From the NCBI RefSeq assembly GCF_900764565.1, contig NZ_CAAFOM010000048.1, forward strand, positions 1-18,183: DNA of 18,183 bases. The letters are read 5' to 3'. This document shows, piece by piece, positions 1 to 6,001 of the stretch (position 1 is its first letter; each line of letters opens with the position of its first letter). The position numbers and the translations under genes are program-made. The notes under the pieces were generated by a model. The model did not search any database. It saw only the letters and a program-made list of their open reading frames with translations, and was not told where the DNA came from. This stretch comes from an uncultured Catenibacterium sp. (GTDB lineage Bacteria > Bacillota_I > Bacilli_A > Erysipelotrichales > Coprobacillaceae).

Positions 1-22
1 CAGACGTGTGCTCTTCCGATCT
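1..22. other. Illumina TruSeq read-2 adapter sequence (artefact)
   Basis: The first 22 bases match the 3' end of the Illumina read-2 sequencing adapter (core GTGTGCTCTTCCGATCT). The next base is already inside genuine tmRNA sequence. This is untrimmed library sequence at a contig end and should be masked. Confidence 0.96.
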
Positions 23-119
23 AATTTGTTCTGTTTCCAGATATTTGTTTGTGCATGTAACGTTTGCCAACGACTGCTGCCTGATTCAAACTGACCCCTG
101 TCGAATCCAAGACGCCCCC
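23..119 (-). ncRNA. ssrA: tmRNA (transfer-messenger RNA), 5' part, truncated by contig end
   Basis: On the minus strand, immediately after smpB, the sequence opens GGGGGCGTC and continues with GGATTCGAC. These are the 5' acceptor strand and D-loop analogue typical of tmRNA. A stretch resembling the upstream pseudoknot follows, then a segment close to the Bacillus subtilis region before the tag (AAATATnnCTGG). By that alignment the resume codon is GGA at 38-36, and the tag would begin (A)-Gly-Asn-Arg-Thr-Asn before the contig breaks. The rest of the tag, the later pseudoknots and the tRNA-like 3' end are missing. tmRNA with SmpB and RNase R rescues stalled ribosomes and directs decay of the faulty message. 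The mature 5' end lies one base past the smpB stop, so it must be released from a longer transcript or made from a promoter inside smpB. The gene identity is secure. The tag frame is inferred. Confidence 0.93.
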
Positions 120-120
120 A

Positions 121-567
121 TTAATAAGCGCGTTTGAGAGCTTTCTCAATATCGCGCTTAGCATCTTTTTCTTTTAAATCATTACGCTTGTCATAAAGCT
201 TCTTACCTTTTGCAAGAGCTATTTCTAGTTTTGCTTTTGAGGTATTGAAGTAAAGCTTTGTAGGAACGATTGTTAAACCATCCTCACGAACCTTCTTCTC
301 TAGTTTACTAATTTCTTTCTTATGAAGCAATAGTTTTCTAATACGTCTAGGTTCATGATTAAAGATATTTCCATTTTCATAAGGGGCAATATACATATTC
401 TCAATAAAAGCTTCATGGTCTTTAATTCTTACAAAACAGTCCTTAAGGTTAGCACTGCCTTTGCGAATAGACTTGACTTCAGTACCTTTTAATTCAATAC
501 CTGCTTCAAAAGTTTCTAGGATAAAATAATCATGATATGCTTTTTTGTTATTTGAGATGATTTTCAT
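121..567 (-). CDS. smpB: SsrA-binding protein SmpB
   Basis: A 148-residue protein of normal SmpB length. SmpB binds the tRNA-like part of tmRNA, and its C-terminal tail enters the empty decoding channel of stalled ribosomes. Visible family motifs are GIELKGTEVKSIR (residues 23-35), NHEPRRIRKLLLH (70-82) and LAKGKKLYDKR (118-128), followed by the basic, helix-prone tail KEKDAKRDIEKALKR. The ATG at 565-567 is five bases past the rnr stop, and its ribosome-binding site AGAAGG lies within the last rnr codons. Translation of the two is therefore probably coupled. The neighbours fit: rnr upstream and ssrA directly downstream, so all three trans-translation partners are adjacent. Nothing is odd in the protein. 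Identification is by motif and context and is very secure. Confidence 0.98.
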   Translation of the reverse strand: MKIISNNKKAYHDYFILETFEAGIELKGTEVKSIRKGSANLKDCFVRIKDHEAFIENMYIAPYENGNIFNHEPRRIRKLLLHKKEISKLEKKVREDGLTIVPTKLYFNTSKAKLEIALAKGKKLYDKRNDLKEKDAKRDIEKALKRAY

Positions 568-572
568 ATATA

Positions 573-2702
573 TTACCTTCTTGTACGGAATTTTCTTTTC
601 TTCTTTCTATGACTTCCAGCTTTTACAAGCTCGAAGTCAATTGTCTTTTCTAGCTTATTTGCTTCAATCACTCTGACTTTTACTGGATCACTCATCTTGA
701 ACATACGTCCTGTATGTTCACCGATAAGAATAAGATTCTTTTCATCATAAGCATAATAATCATCTGTGAGTGTTGTCATATGAACAAGACCTTCAATGGT
801 ATTAGGAAGTGATACAAAGAATCCAAAACTTGTAATAGAAGAAATATAACCATCAAATACCTCACCAACATGATGAGACATAAATTCAGCTTTCTTCATA
901 TCTTCTACTTCACGTTCAATATCAATCGCAATTCTTTCACGATTAGAAGACTGTTCAGCAAGTACTGGAATCATTTCTTCAAACTCATTCATTCTAGAAT
1001 AATCATTCTTGAATAAGTAAGTTCTAATTAAACGATGTACCAATAAGTCTGGATAACGTCTAATAGGTGATGTGAAGTGTGTATAGAATTCATCTGCAAG
1101 ACCGAAGTGTCCAAGACATTGTGCATCATAACGTGCTTTCTGCATTGATCTTAATAATAATGTAGAAATAATATCATGCTCAGGTGTTCCCTTAGATTCT
1201 TCAATCATACGTGCTAATTCATGAGGGTTGATCTTTTCAAGAGACCCATGAATAGTATAACCCAAAGGCTTCGCAATGGAAACAAATTGTTGTAACTTCT
1301 CTTTCTTAGGATACTCATGTATACGATAGATGAAAGGTACATCCATCCATTTAAAGTGTTCAGCCACTGTTTCATTCGCACATAACATGAACTCTTCAAT
1401 AATATGATCACTCTCACCACGATTTCTTAAAACAACATCTACAGCACGTCCTTTATTATCTACAAGAACCTTTGCTTCATCCACATCAAAGTCAATCGCA
1501 CCACGACGATCTCTCTTCTTTCTTAAGATAGCAGCTAATTCTTTCATATTAAAGAATAACTCAACAGCATCACTGTATTTCTTCTTTAATCCTTTATTTC
1601 CTGCAAGAATCGCATTCACATTATTGTATGTCATACGATGAGAACTTCTAATAACAGTAGGGTAGATATTATGATCTACAACCTGACCCTTATCATTGAT
1701 CTCCATAATACAACTGATTGCATAACGGTCCACACCTTCATTAAGTGAACAGATTCCATTAGATAACTTATGAGGCAGCATAGGAATCACTCTATCCACA
1801 AGATAAATAGAAGTTCCTCTTCTAATTGCTTCCTTATTTAATTCAGTTCCTTCATTCACATAGAATGAAACATCCGCAATATGAACACCTAACTGATAAT
1901 TCCCATTATCTAACTTCTTTAAAGAAATCGCATCATCTAAATCCTTGGCATCATCACCATCAATAGTCACGATCTGCCAATCTCTAATATCTAAACGATT
2001 AGGAATATCACTTGGATCAATAGACTGAGGAATAGACTCAATCTCATCATAGACTGCCTGTGGGAAATCAATATCTACATCATACTTATTTACAACAGAT
2101 AAGATATCTACCCCAGGATCATTCTTATGACCAATAATCTTAACAATATCACCCTTTAAATAAGGCTTGTACTTCTTAATCTCTACAACAACCTTATGTC
2201 CAGGCATAGCACCATGGGCATGGGCTTCATCTACATAAATCCAATCAGTAAACTTAGGATCATCAGGCATGATGATGAGTTCTCTTCTACCTTTTCTGAC
2301 TAATCCAACAAGTCGAGTCATACCACGCTTAATGATCTTTACAACACGTCCTTCAGGTTTTCCTCTATAGACAGTTGTTTCAATCATAACCTCATCCTGA
2401 TCAAAAGCACCATTGAGGTTCTTACTATTAATATAGTATTCAGTCTCTTCATCAACCTTTACAAAACCAAATCCCTTTTTATTTAAACTCAAAACGCCTT
2501 TTAAATAATGGAAATCATCAATCAAATGATAGTTATTCTGATTATCTCTAATCACTTCACCATCTTCTTCTAATCTATTCATAAGCTTTACAAATGCGAT
2601 ATATTCTTCAGTAGAATCATAATGTAGTGCACCTGCAAGAGCATCTATTCTTCTATCCTTTAAGTCTTTATTCTTTAATAATTCTAAAATATCTTCTCTC
2701 AT
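573..2702 (-). CDS. rnr: Ribonuclease R (3'-5' exoribonuclease)
   Basis: A 709-residue protein, the usual length for Firmicutes RNase R. It degrades structured RNA from the 3' end and, with tmRNA/SmpB, removes non-stop messages. Domains in order: an N-terminal winged-helix-like region (1-60); two cold-shock OB folds (about 65-200, including GFGFV at 77-81); the RNB catalytic domain, with acidic metal-binding motif DGDDAKDLDDAI (248-259) and HFTSPIRRYPDLLVHR (542-557); an S1 domain (about 612-690, GEVFDGYISSITSFGFF); and a very basic C-terminal tail (HRKKKRKFRTRR). The basic tail is typical of RNase R. The start at 2702 follows GGAGGTG with good spacing. The gene follows secG after a hairpin and precedes smpB by five bases, so expression probably depends on read-through from the secG promoter. 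All catalytic aspartates appear intact. Confidence 0.97.
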   Translation of the reverse strand: MREDILELLKNKDLKDRRIDALAGALHYDSTEEYIAFVKLMNRLEEDGEVIRDNQNNYHLIDDFHYLKGVLSLNKKGFGFVKVDEETEYYINSKNLNGAFDQDEVMIETTVYRGKPEGRVVKIIKRGMTRLVGLVRKGRRELIIMPDDPKFTDWIYVDEAHAHGAMPGHKVVVEIKKYKPYLKGDIVKIIGHKNDPGVDILSVVNKYDVDIDFPQAVYDEIESIPQSIDPSDIPNRLDIRDWQIVTIDGDDAKDLDDAISLKKLDNGNYQLGVHIADVSFYVNEGTELNKEAIRRGTSIYLVDRVIPMLPHKLSNGICSLNEGVDRYAISCIMEINDKGQVVDHNIYPTVIRSSHRMTYNNVNAILAGNKGLKKKYSDAVELFFNMKELAAILRKKRDRRGAIDFDVDEAKVLVDNKGRAVDVVLRNRGESDHIIEEFMLCANETVAEHFKWMDVPFIYRIHEYPKKEKLQQFVSIAKPLGYTIHGSLEKINPHELARMIEESKGTPEHDIISTLLLRSMQKARYDAQCLGHFGLADEFYTHFTSPIRRYPDLLVHRLIRTYLFKNDYSRMNEFEEMIPVLAEQSSNRERIAIDIEREVEDMKKAEFMSHHVGEVFDGYISSITSFGFFVSLPNTIEGLVHMTTLTDDYYAYDEKNLILIGEHTGRMFKMSDPVKVRVIEANKLEKTIDFELVKAGSHRKKKRKFRTRR

Positions 2703-2720
2703 ATATTCACCTCCAACAAA

Positions 2721-2749
2721 AGAAAAGAGGCACTCATAAGTGCCCCTTT
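2721..2749 (-). terminator. Hairpin between secG and rnr (leaky terminator or attenuator)
   Basis: On the minus strand, AAAGGGGCACT and AGTGCCTCTTT form an 11-bp stem (one G-U pair) with a TATG loop, overlapping a T-rich run (TTTTCTTTT). It lies between the secG stop and the rnr ribosome-binding site. rnr has no obvious promoter of its own in the 51-base gap, so this is more likely a partial terminator that sets the secG:rnr ratio than a full stop. Confidence 0.75.
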
Positions 2750-2753
2750 ATTA

Positions 2754-2975
2754 TTATCCTGCCATTTTAATAAGAATTGCGATAACAAAGAATGCAATAC
2801 CTAGTCCTACAGTAATACGTGTAAGAACTAAATCCACACCTCTTTCTTTTTGCTGTGCAAAAAGATTAGAGCTCTGGCCAGTTAATGCATTAACAATACC
2901 ATCAGTTTTTCCCGTTTGTAAAAGACACACAATAATTAGGGCTATAGAAACAATGATCAAAAGTACTTCTAACAT
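2754..2975 (-). CDS. secG: Preprotein translocase subunit SecG
   Basis: A 73-residue membrane protein, normal for SecG. It is the small accessory subunit of the SecYEG channel and assists SecA-driven export. It shows two transmembrane helices (about 2-19 and 51-70) around the conserved loop LLQTGKTDGIVNALTGQ-SSNLFAQQKERGVDLVLTRIT. The LLQ-GK, G/N-LF and RG-D-L-R-T positions fit the family. The ATG at 2973-2975 follows a strong GGAGG site. The stop at 2754 is followed at once by a second TAA. secG upstream of rnr-smpB-ssrA is the standard Firmicutes order. Small and hydrophobic, but the loop motif and the neighbourhood make the call secure. Confidence 0.93.
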   Translation of the reverse strand: MLEVLLIIVSIALIIVCLLQTGKTDGIVNALTGQSSNLFAQQKERGVDLVLTRITVGLGIAFFVIAILIKMAG

Positions 2976-3022
2976 TTTTCCTGCCTCCTTCTCTTTTAGA
3001 CTTTTTCTACATTAGCGAATAA

Positions 3023-3051
3023 ATAATATCATAAAAATATATTGATTACAA
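3023..3051 (-). promoter_or_regulatory. Sigma-A-type promoter for secG-rnr-smpB-ssrA
   Basis: On the minus strand, TTGTAA (3051-3046), a 17-base spacer, then TATTAT (3028-3023), about 48 bases before the secG ATG. This is the best promoter seen upstream of the whole operon. A perfect 7-bp inverted repeat ACAATTG-TCCT-CAATTGT (3069-3086) lies just upstream of the -35 and could be a regulator site. Confidence 0.75.
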
Positions 3052-3324
3052 CACCTTTATTCGTTCATACAATTGTCCTCAATTGTTGTCTCTGATTTTT
3101 TAGAACTATGTGATAGTTCTTTTTAAACATGTCTTAAAGCATATTTTTTTAAATGTGTTTAGTAATAATAGAAAAGATGTCTGCCGTTTTGTAGCTGACA
3201 CCTCAACTTAATTACCCGATGGTATTAGTTTTCTTTAACTTAATAACATTGCTCCTTCATCTTGGATTCACATATGAGTTTGAATAAAAGAAAGGAGATA
3301 GCTTCCACTATTGATATTGAGTCA
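3052..3324. other. Intergenic region, mostly unexplained, with a plus-strand hairpin terminator
   Basis: No gene is supported here. AGAACTAT-GTG-ATAGTTCT followed by TTTTT (3102-3124) is a clear intrinsic-terminator shape for plus-strand transcripts, yet no plus-strand gene precedes it. A direct repeat ACTTAATWA occurs near 3205 and again about 32 bases later. The only open frame with a start, 3274-3336 plus (20 codons, MSLNKRKEIAS...), has no ribosome-binding site and resembles nothing I recognise. The patch could be decayed mobile DNA, but I cannot name a source. Confidence 0.5.
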
Positions 3325-3687
3325 TTAATACAATAATTCATTATTGAAATTTATTATTTCTGCAATAATCAATAACACTATTGCTGTAATTATTACCATT
3401 TTCTTGTTTTTAACAAGGAAAGTGTTAACTATATTTCTTTTATCAAAGAAGTATACTAGGAAATAAAATATGAAACCAATAACAATTATTATTCCTAAAA
3501 AATTATATTGAACACTAGATTTTATATCTAATTTAAATATGGCTAAGACAGAACGTGTTAAACCACAACCAGGACATGGAATATTAAATAAATAAAAAAA
3601 GGGACATATTCTAATATCTACCAAGTTGAATATAACTGAAACAGTCCCTAACATAATTAAATCTAGGAAAATATCTTTCCTTTTCAT
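3325..3687 (-). CDS. DUF2752 membrane protein
   Basis: A 120-residue protein with the DUF2752 signature: CPF-YLFNIPCPGCGLTRS (residues 28-46, cysteines 28, 38 and 41), followed by LAIFKLDIKSSVQYNFLG. Three hydrophobic segments are visible: about 8-24, 63-81 and 97-113. The family's biochemical role is unknown. The PCPGCG motif suggests metal binding or a redox pair near the membrane, which is inference only. The ATG at 3685-3687 is two bases past the TM2-protein stop and is preceded by GATTGTTTAAAA, with no convincing ribosome-binding site, so translation probably depends on coupling to the upstream gene. Pairing with a TM2-domain gene is something I recall from other gut Firmicutes. I see no terminator downstream. 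Confidence 0.85.
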   Translation of the reverse strand: MKRKDIFLDLIMLGTVSVIFNLVDIRICPFFYLFNIPCPGCGLTRSVLAIFKLDIKSSVQYNFLGIIIVIGFIFYFLVYFFDKRNIVNTFLVKNKKMVIITAIVLLIIAEIINFNNELLY

Positions 3688-3689
3688 TT

Positions 3690-4025
3690 TTAAACAATCA
3701 TTGAAATTGTAGCTAGATTTTTTTGCTTAACTTTTTTACTAATAGTAAACCAGTCAATAATTGTCAAAACGCCACAACAACCACAAGTTAATAATTTTAA
3801 AATTCCCATGCCTGTATCGCCAATCATAAATCTATCGACACCAAGTGTCCCAAGAAATATTGAAACTAACAACATAGTAGTAGGATCTTTTAAGTCACAA
3901 GATTGAATTGCAACCAATGTATCATCTGAAGCTTTCTCAAGCTTTTGGCGAAGAACAGGGATTGCACTTGCTTCAAAATATTTGGCATTTGCCGTTAGAT
4001 ATAAATCTATTTGTTGTTTTTCCAT
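3690..4025 (-). CDS. TM2 domain-containing membrane protein
   Basis: A 111-residue protein. Residues 1-48 form a soluble, largely helical N-terminus with no signal peptide. Residues 49-98 form a TM2 domain: two helices joined by a short turn, with the hallmark LLVSIFLGTLGVDRFMIGD, then G-GILKLLT and TIIDWFTI. The CGCCG segment (81-85) in the second helix is typical of bacterial TM2 proteins. Molecular function is unknown. The ATG at 4023-4025 follows GGAGGG with good spacing. It is the first gene of a two-gene unit with DUF2752. Its promoter region contains an 18-base TA run that sets the -35/-10 spacing, so expression may vary between cells. Domain call secure, role unknown. Confidence 0.88.
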   Translation of the reverse strand: MEKQQIDLYLTANAKYFEASAIPVLRQKLEKASDDTLVAIQSCDLKDPTTMLLVSIFLGTLGVDRFMIGDTGMGILKLLTCGCCGVLTIIDWFTISKKVKQKNLATISMIV

Positions 4026-4048
4026 AACAGTTTCCCTCCATCGCCTAA

Positions 4049-4074
4049 ATTATATATATATATATATAAGTCAA
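4049..4074 (-). promoter_or_regulatory. Promoter with (TA)9 spacer before the TM2 gene
   Basis: On the minus strand, TTGACT (4074-4069, 5/6 to consensus) is followed directly by (TA)9. The last TATA of that run plus AT gives a perfect TATAAT (4054-4049). The spacer is only 14 bases, too short for good activity. Adding one or two TA units would give 16 or 18, both near optimum. The predicted start site lies about 20 bases before the ATG, with GGAGGG between. Confidence 0.6.
4051..4068. repeat. (TA)9 dinucleotide repeat
   Basis: Eighteen bases of uninterrupted TA, a slippage-prone microsatellite. It fills the promoter spacer of the TM2/DUF2752 genes. Confidence 0.95.
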
Positions 4075-4103
4075 GCGTTAAGGCGTACTAATCAAAACTA
4101 TCT

Positions 4104-5813
4104 TTATTCGCTTACACCATTGTTGAAATCAAGGGATACAACACTAAAACGATTATTCTTTTCTATAAGTGTTACTTTTACGTTAATAGTTTGATAGTTG
4201 TAATAGAAATTCTTTTTATTAAATGTAATCTCTAATCCAACATCCGTATATTCATAGTCTTCTAAACCACTTAATGTCACATCGGATGCTCTTGTATAGT
4301 TCACTTCATATGTTGTCACTTCATCAAGATTTGTCTTATTCGCAATCAGATCATTCACATTCGCATAATAGCTAGACTTCGCAAACTCTTCAAAGTTATC
4401 TACACGATTACTATAGAAATATTGAGCCCCTCCAATTTCATTTTTTTTCTTATTAGAAATAGTAAAGAAATCAATCGCAAACAATGCCGCAACATTCTGA
4501 CATGTATTTCTCTTTGTATGAGATGCTTTAATATCTTCATGTACTGATTTCATTAAAGAAGTAGGATGACTAGGCATATCATAAGTAACCACAGGTGTAT
4601 TCACGACTGGCTTTTTATCATTATGTGTATGATAAATAAATACACCACTTACTGCAATCACAGCACATAAGAATCCAATAAGAATATATTTCACATGATG
4701 TCTTTGGGCTATCATTAAATATGTCTTAGATTCTTTAATCTTTGGTAGATCATCTCTTTTTAAGAATATATTGAGAATTGTAAGAACGGGTTTATATTTA
4801 CGTGAAATCATATTGGTATATTCCACGAATATTTCAAATACGAGTAATAATAATGCGAATAATAGAAGTGATGCAGTCACACTATATATATGAATAAATG
4901 AACAGATAGAGAATAATGCGGTCGCAATATATAGGATAAGAACGCTCTTAGTCTGTCCTAGTTCTAGTGAGAACATCAATTTGTGATGTAAGTGTCCTTT
5001 ATCTGCTTCATCAAAACGCTGATGATGTACTTTACGTCTAATAATCGCAATCAGTGTATCCATAATAGGAACTGCCAATACGACAATAGGTGCCCCTAAA
5101 GTAAAGAATGTAGAGGTCTTAAACCCAAATCCTAATAATGAGATTACAGATAACATGAAGCCAATAAATAAAGCCCCACAATCACCCATGAATATTTTTG
5201 CAGGGTGGAAGTTAAATACTAAGAATCCGCCAATAGATCCTGCAAGTAAGAGTGTTAGTGAAGTAATATCTGTACGTCCATAATGTATAGAGATAAGTCC
5301 TGTAGTAATTAATACAATCATGGATATACCACCACATAAACCATCTAATCCATCAATAAGGTTTACTGCATTGGTAATACCTACAATCCATCCTAGAGTA
5401 ACTATTAGGGCAATAGAATAAGAAAGAATAGTAGGAATATAAGGAATAGTAAATCCCTTTAAAGAAATACCACCATAAAATATGACGATAAGTGCTGCTG
5501 CGACTTGTCCAAGAACCTTCATCTTTGGAGGAAGATCATGAATATCATCATATAAGCCAAATAAGAAGACAATCAAACCACCTATTAATATAGAGTTGAT
5601 CTGATTATCTGTTTTAAGGAATACCATTGCCCCTATAAGGAATGCCACATAGATGGCATATCCACCTGTACGAGGAATAATACCATGATGTACAGTTCTA
5701 TTATTAGTATGGGCTATTATACCCATTTCCTTTGTGATTTTACCGATAAAAGGGGTTAGGATGACTGATATAATGAATGTCACACAGAACGCTAATATAT
5801 TATTGAGTGTCAT
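4104..5813 (-). CDS. TagO/WecA-type undecaprenyl-phosphate sugar-1-phosphate transferase with extra C-terminal outer domain
   Basis: A 569-residue protein (start 5813). Residues 1-340 are a polyprenyl-phosphate N-acetylhexosamine-1-phosphate transferase of the MraY/TagO/WecA superfamily, which starts teichoic-acid or surface-glycan synthesis on undecaprenyl phosphate at the inner membrane face. Motifs: HHGIIPRTGG (42-51), YDD (88-90), NAVNLIDGLDG (148-158), GDCGALFIGF (210-219) and HHQRFDEADKGHLHHKL (263-279), amid about eleven membrane helices. Unlike ordinary TagO (about 350 residues), a cytoplasmic linker (about 338-374), another helix (375-393) and a roughly 175-residue outer domain follow. 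The outer part looks mixed alpha/beta and perhaps NTF2-like, but I cannot name it. The ATG at 5811-5813 follows AAGGAGG. An in-frame ATG at 5846 lacks a site and is rejected. Exact sugar substrate is not decidable. Confidence 0.9.
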   Translation of the reverse strand: MTLNNILAFCVTFIISVILTPFIGKITKEMGIIAHTNNRTVHHGIIPRTGGYAIYVAFLIGAMVFLKTDNQINSILIGGLIVFLFGLYDDIHDLPPKMKVLGQVAAALIVIFYGGISLKGFTIPYIPTILSYSIALIVTLGWIVGITNAVNLIDGLDGLCGGISMIVLITTGLISIHYGRTDITSLTLLLAGSIGGFLVFNFHPAKIFMGDCGALFIGFMLSVISLLGFGFKTSTFFTLGAPIVVLAVPIMDTLIAIIRRKVHHQRFDEADKGHLHHKLMFSLELGQTKSVLILYIATALFSICSFIHIYSVTASLLLFALLLLVFEIFVEYTNMISRKYKPVLTILNIFLKRDDLPKIKESKTYLMIAQRHHVKYILIGFLCAVIAVSGVFIYHTHNDKKPVVNTPVVTYDMPSHPTSLMKSVHEDIKASHTKRNTCQNVAALFAIDFFTISNKKKNEIGGAQYFYSNRVDNFEEFAKSSYYANVNDLIANKTNLDEVTTYEVNYTRASDVTLSGLEDYEYTDVGLEITFNKKNFYYNYQTINVKVTLIEKNNRFSVVSLDFNNGVSE

Positions 5814-5834
5814 AAAAGCCTCCTTATTATGCTC

Positions 5835-5863
5835 ATTATATATCAAATATAAACTATGTGCAA
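5835..5863 (-). promoter_or_regulatory. Promoter for the TagO/WecA-like gene
   Basis: On the minus strand, TTGCAC (5863-5858), a 17-base spacer, and a perfect TATAAT (5840-5835). The predicted start site lies about 15 bases before the chosen ATG, and it rules out the upstream ATG at 5846 as a start. Confidence 0.7.
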
Positions 5864-5919
5864 AATAATGAAATTTAACGCAAAGTAAATCAACTATTGT
5901 ATAATATAGATAGAACAGA

Positions 5920-5960
5920 TTTATACCAATTAAAATACATGTTGTTTTTATTGGTATAAA
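5920..5960. promoter_or_regulatory. Perfect 11-bp inverted repeat, candidate operator of mupG
   Basis: TTTATACCAAT (5920-5930) and ATTGGTATAAA (5950-5960) are exact reverse complements separated by 19 bases, with arm centres 30 bases apart (about three helical turns). The right arm lies between the -35 and -10 of the mupG promoter and the left arm upstream of it, a classic repressor arrangement. The ATTGGTATA half recalls HutC/NagR-class GntR sites, but that is a resemblance only. Confidence 0.7.
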
Positions 5961-5969
5961 TGATATAAT
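5942..5969 (+). promoter_or_regulatory. Promoter of mupG with extended -10
   Basis: TTGTTT (5942-5947), a 16-base spacer, then TGATATAAT (5961-5969): a perfect TATAAT with the TGn extension that compensates for a weak -35. The ribosome-binding site AGGAGG is at 5989-5994. Confidence 0.75.
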
Positions 5970-6001
5970 GTTATCGGAAAATAAAAATAGGAGGATTTAT
6001 T

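Noticed and set aside
119..149. TTGAGA, 17 bases, TATTAA at the 3' end of smpB as a dedicated ssrA promoter
   Set aside because: Spacing and hexamers look fair, but the -10 ends one base before the mature tmRNA. Transcription would start about six bases inside the acceptor stem and remove it.
1214..1420. Minus-strand open frame inside rnr
   Set aside because: It lies out of frame within the conserved RNB domain of rnr and its protein has no recognisable feature.
2740..3015. Plus-strand open frame across secG
   Set aside because: Antisense to secG and rich in unlikely composition; secG has the conserved loop and ribosome-binding site.
3274..3336. Twenty-codon plus-strand frame MSLNKRKEIAS...
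   Set aside because: No ribosome-binding site at its start, no known family, and it overlaps the DUF2752 stop region. It may be debris.
5814..5846. Upstream ATG at 5846 for the TagO/WecA-like gene
   Set aside because: It has no ribosome-binding site and lies over the -10 and start-site region of the gene's promoter; the ATG at 5813 has AAGGAGG.
5900..5905. Second TATAAT upstream of mupG
   Set aside because: No -35 at acceptable spacing; the extended -10 at 5961-5969 is better and fits the operator layout.
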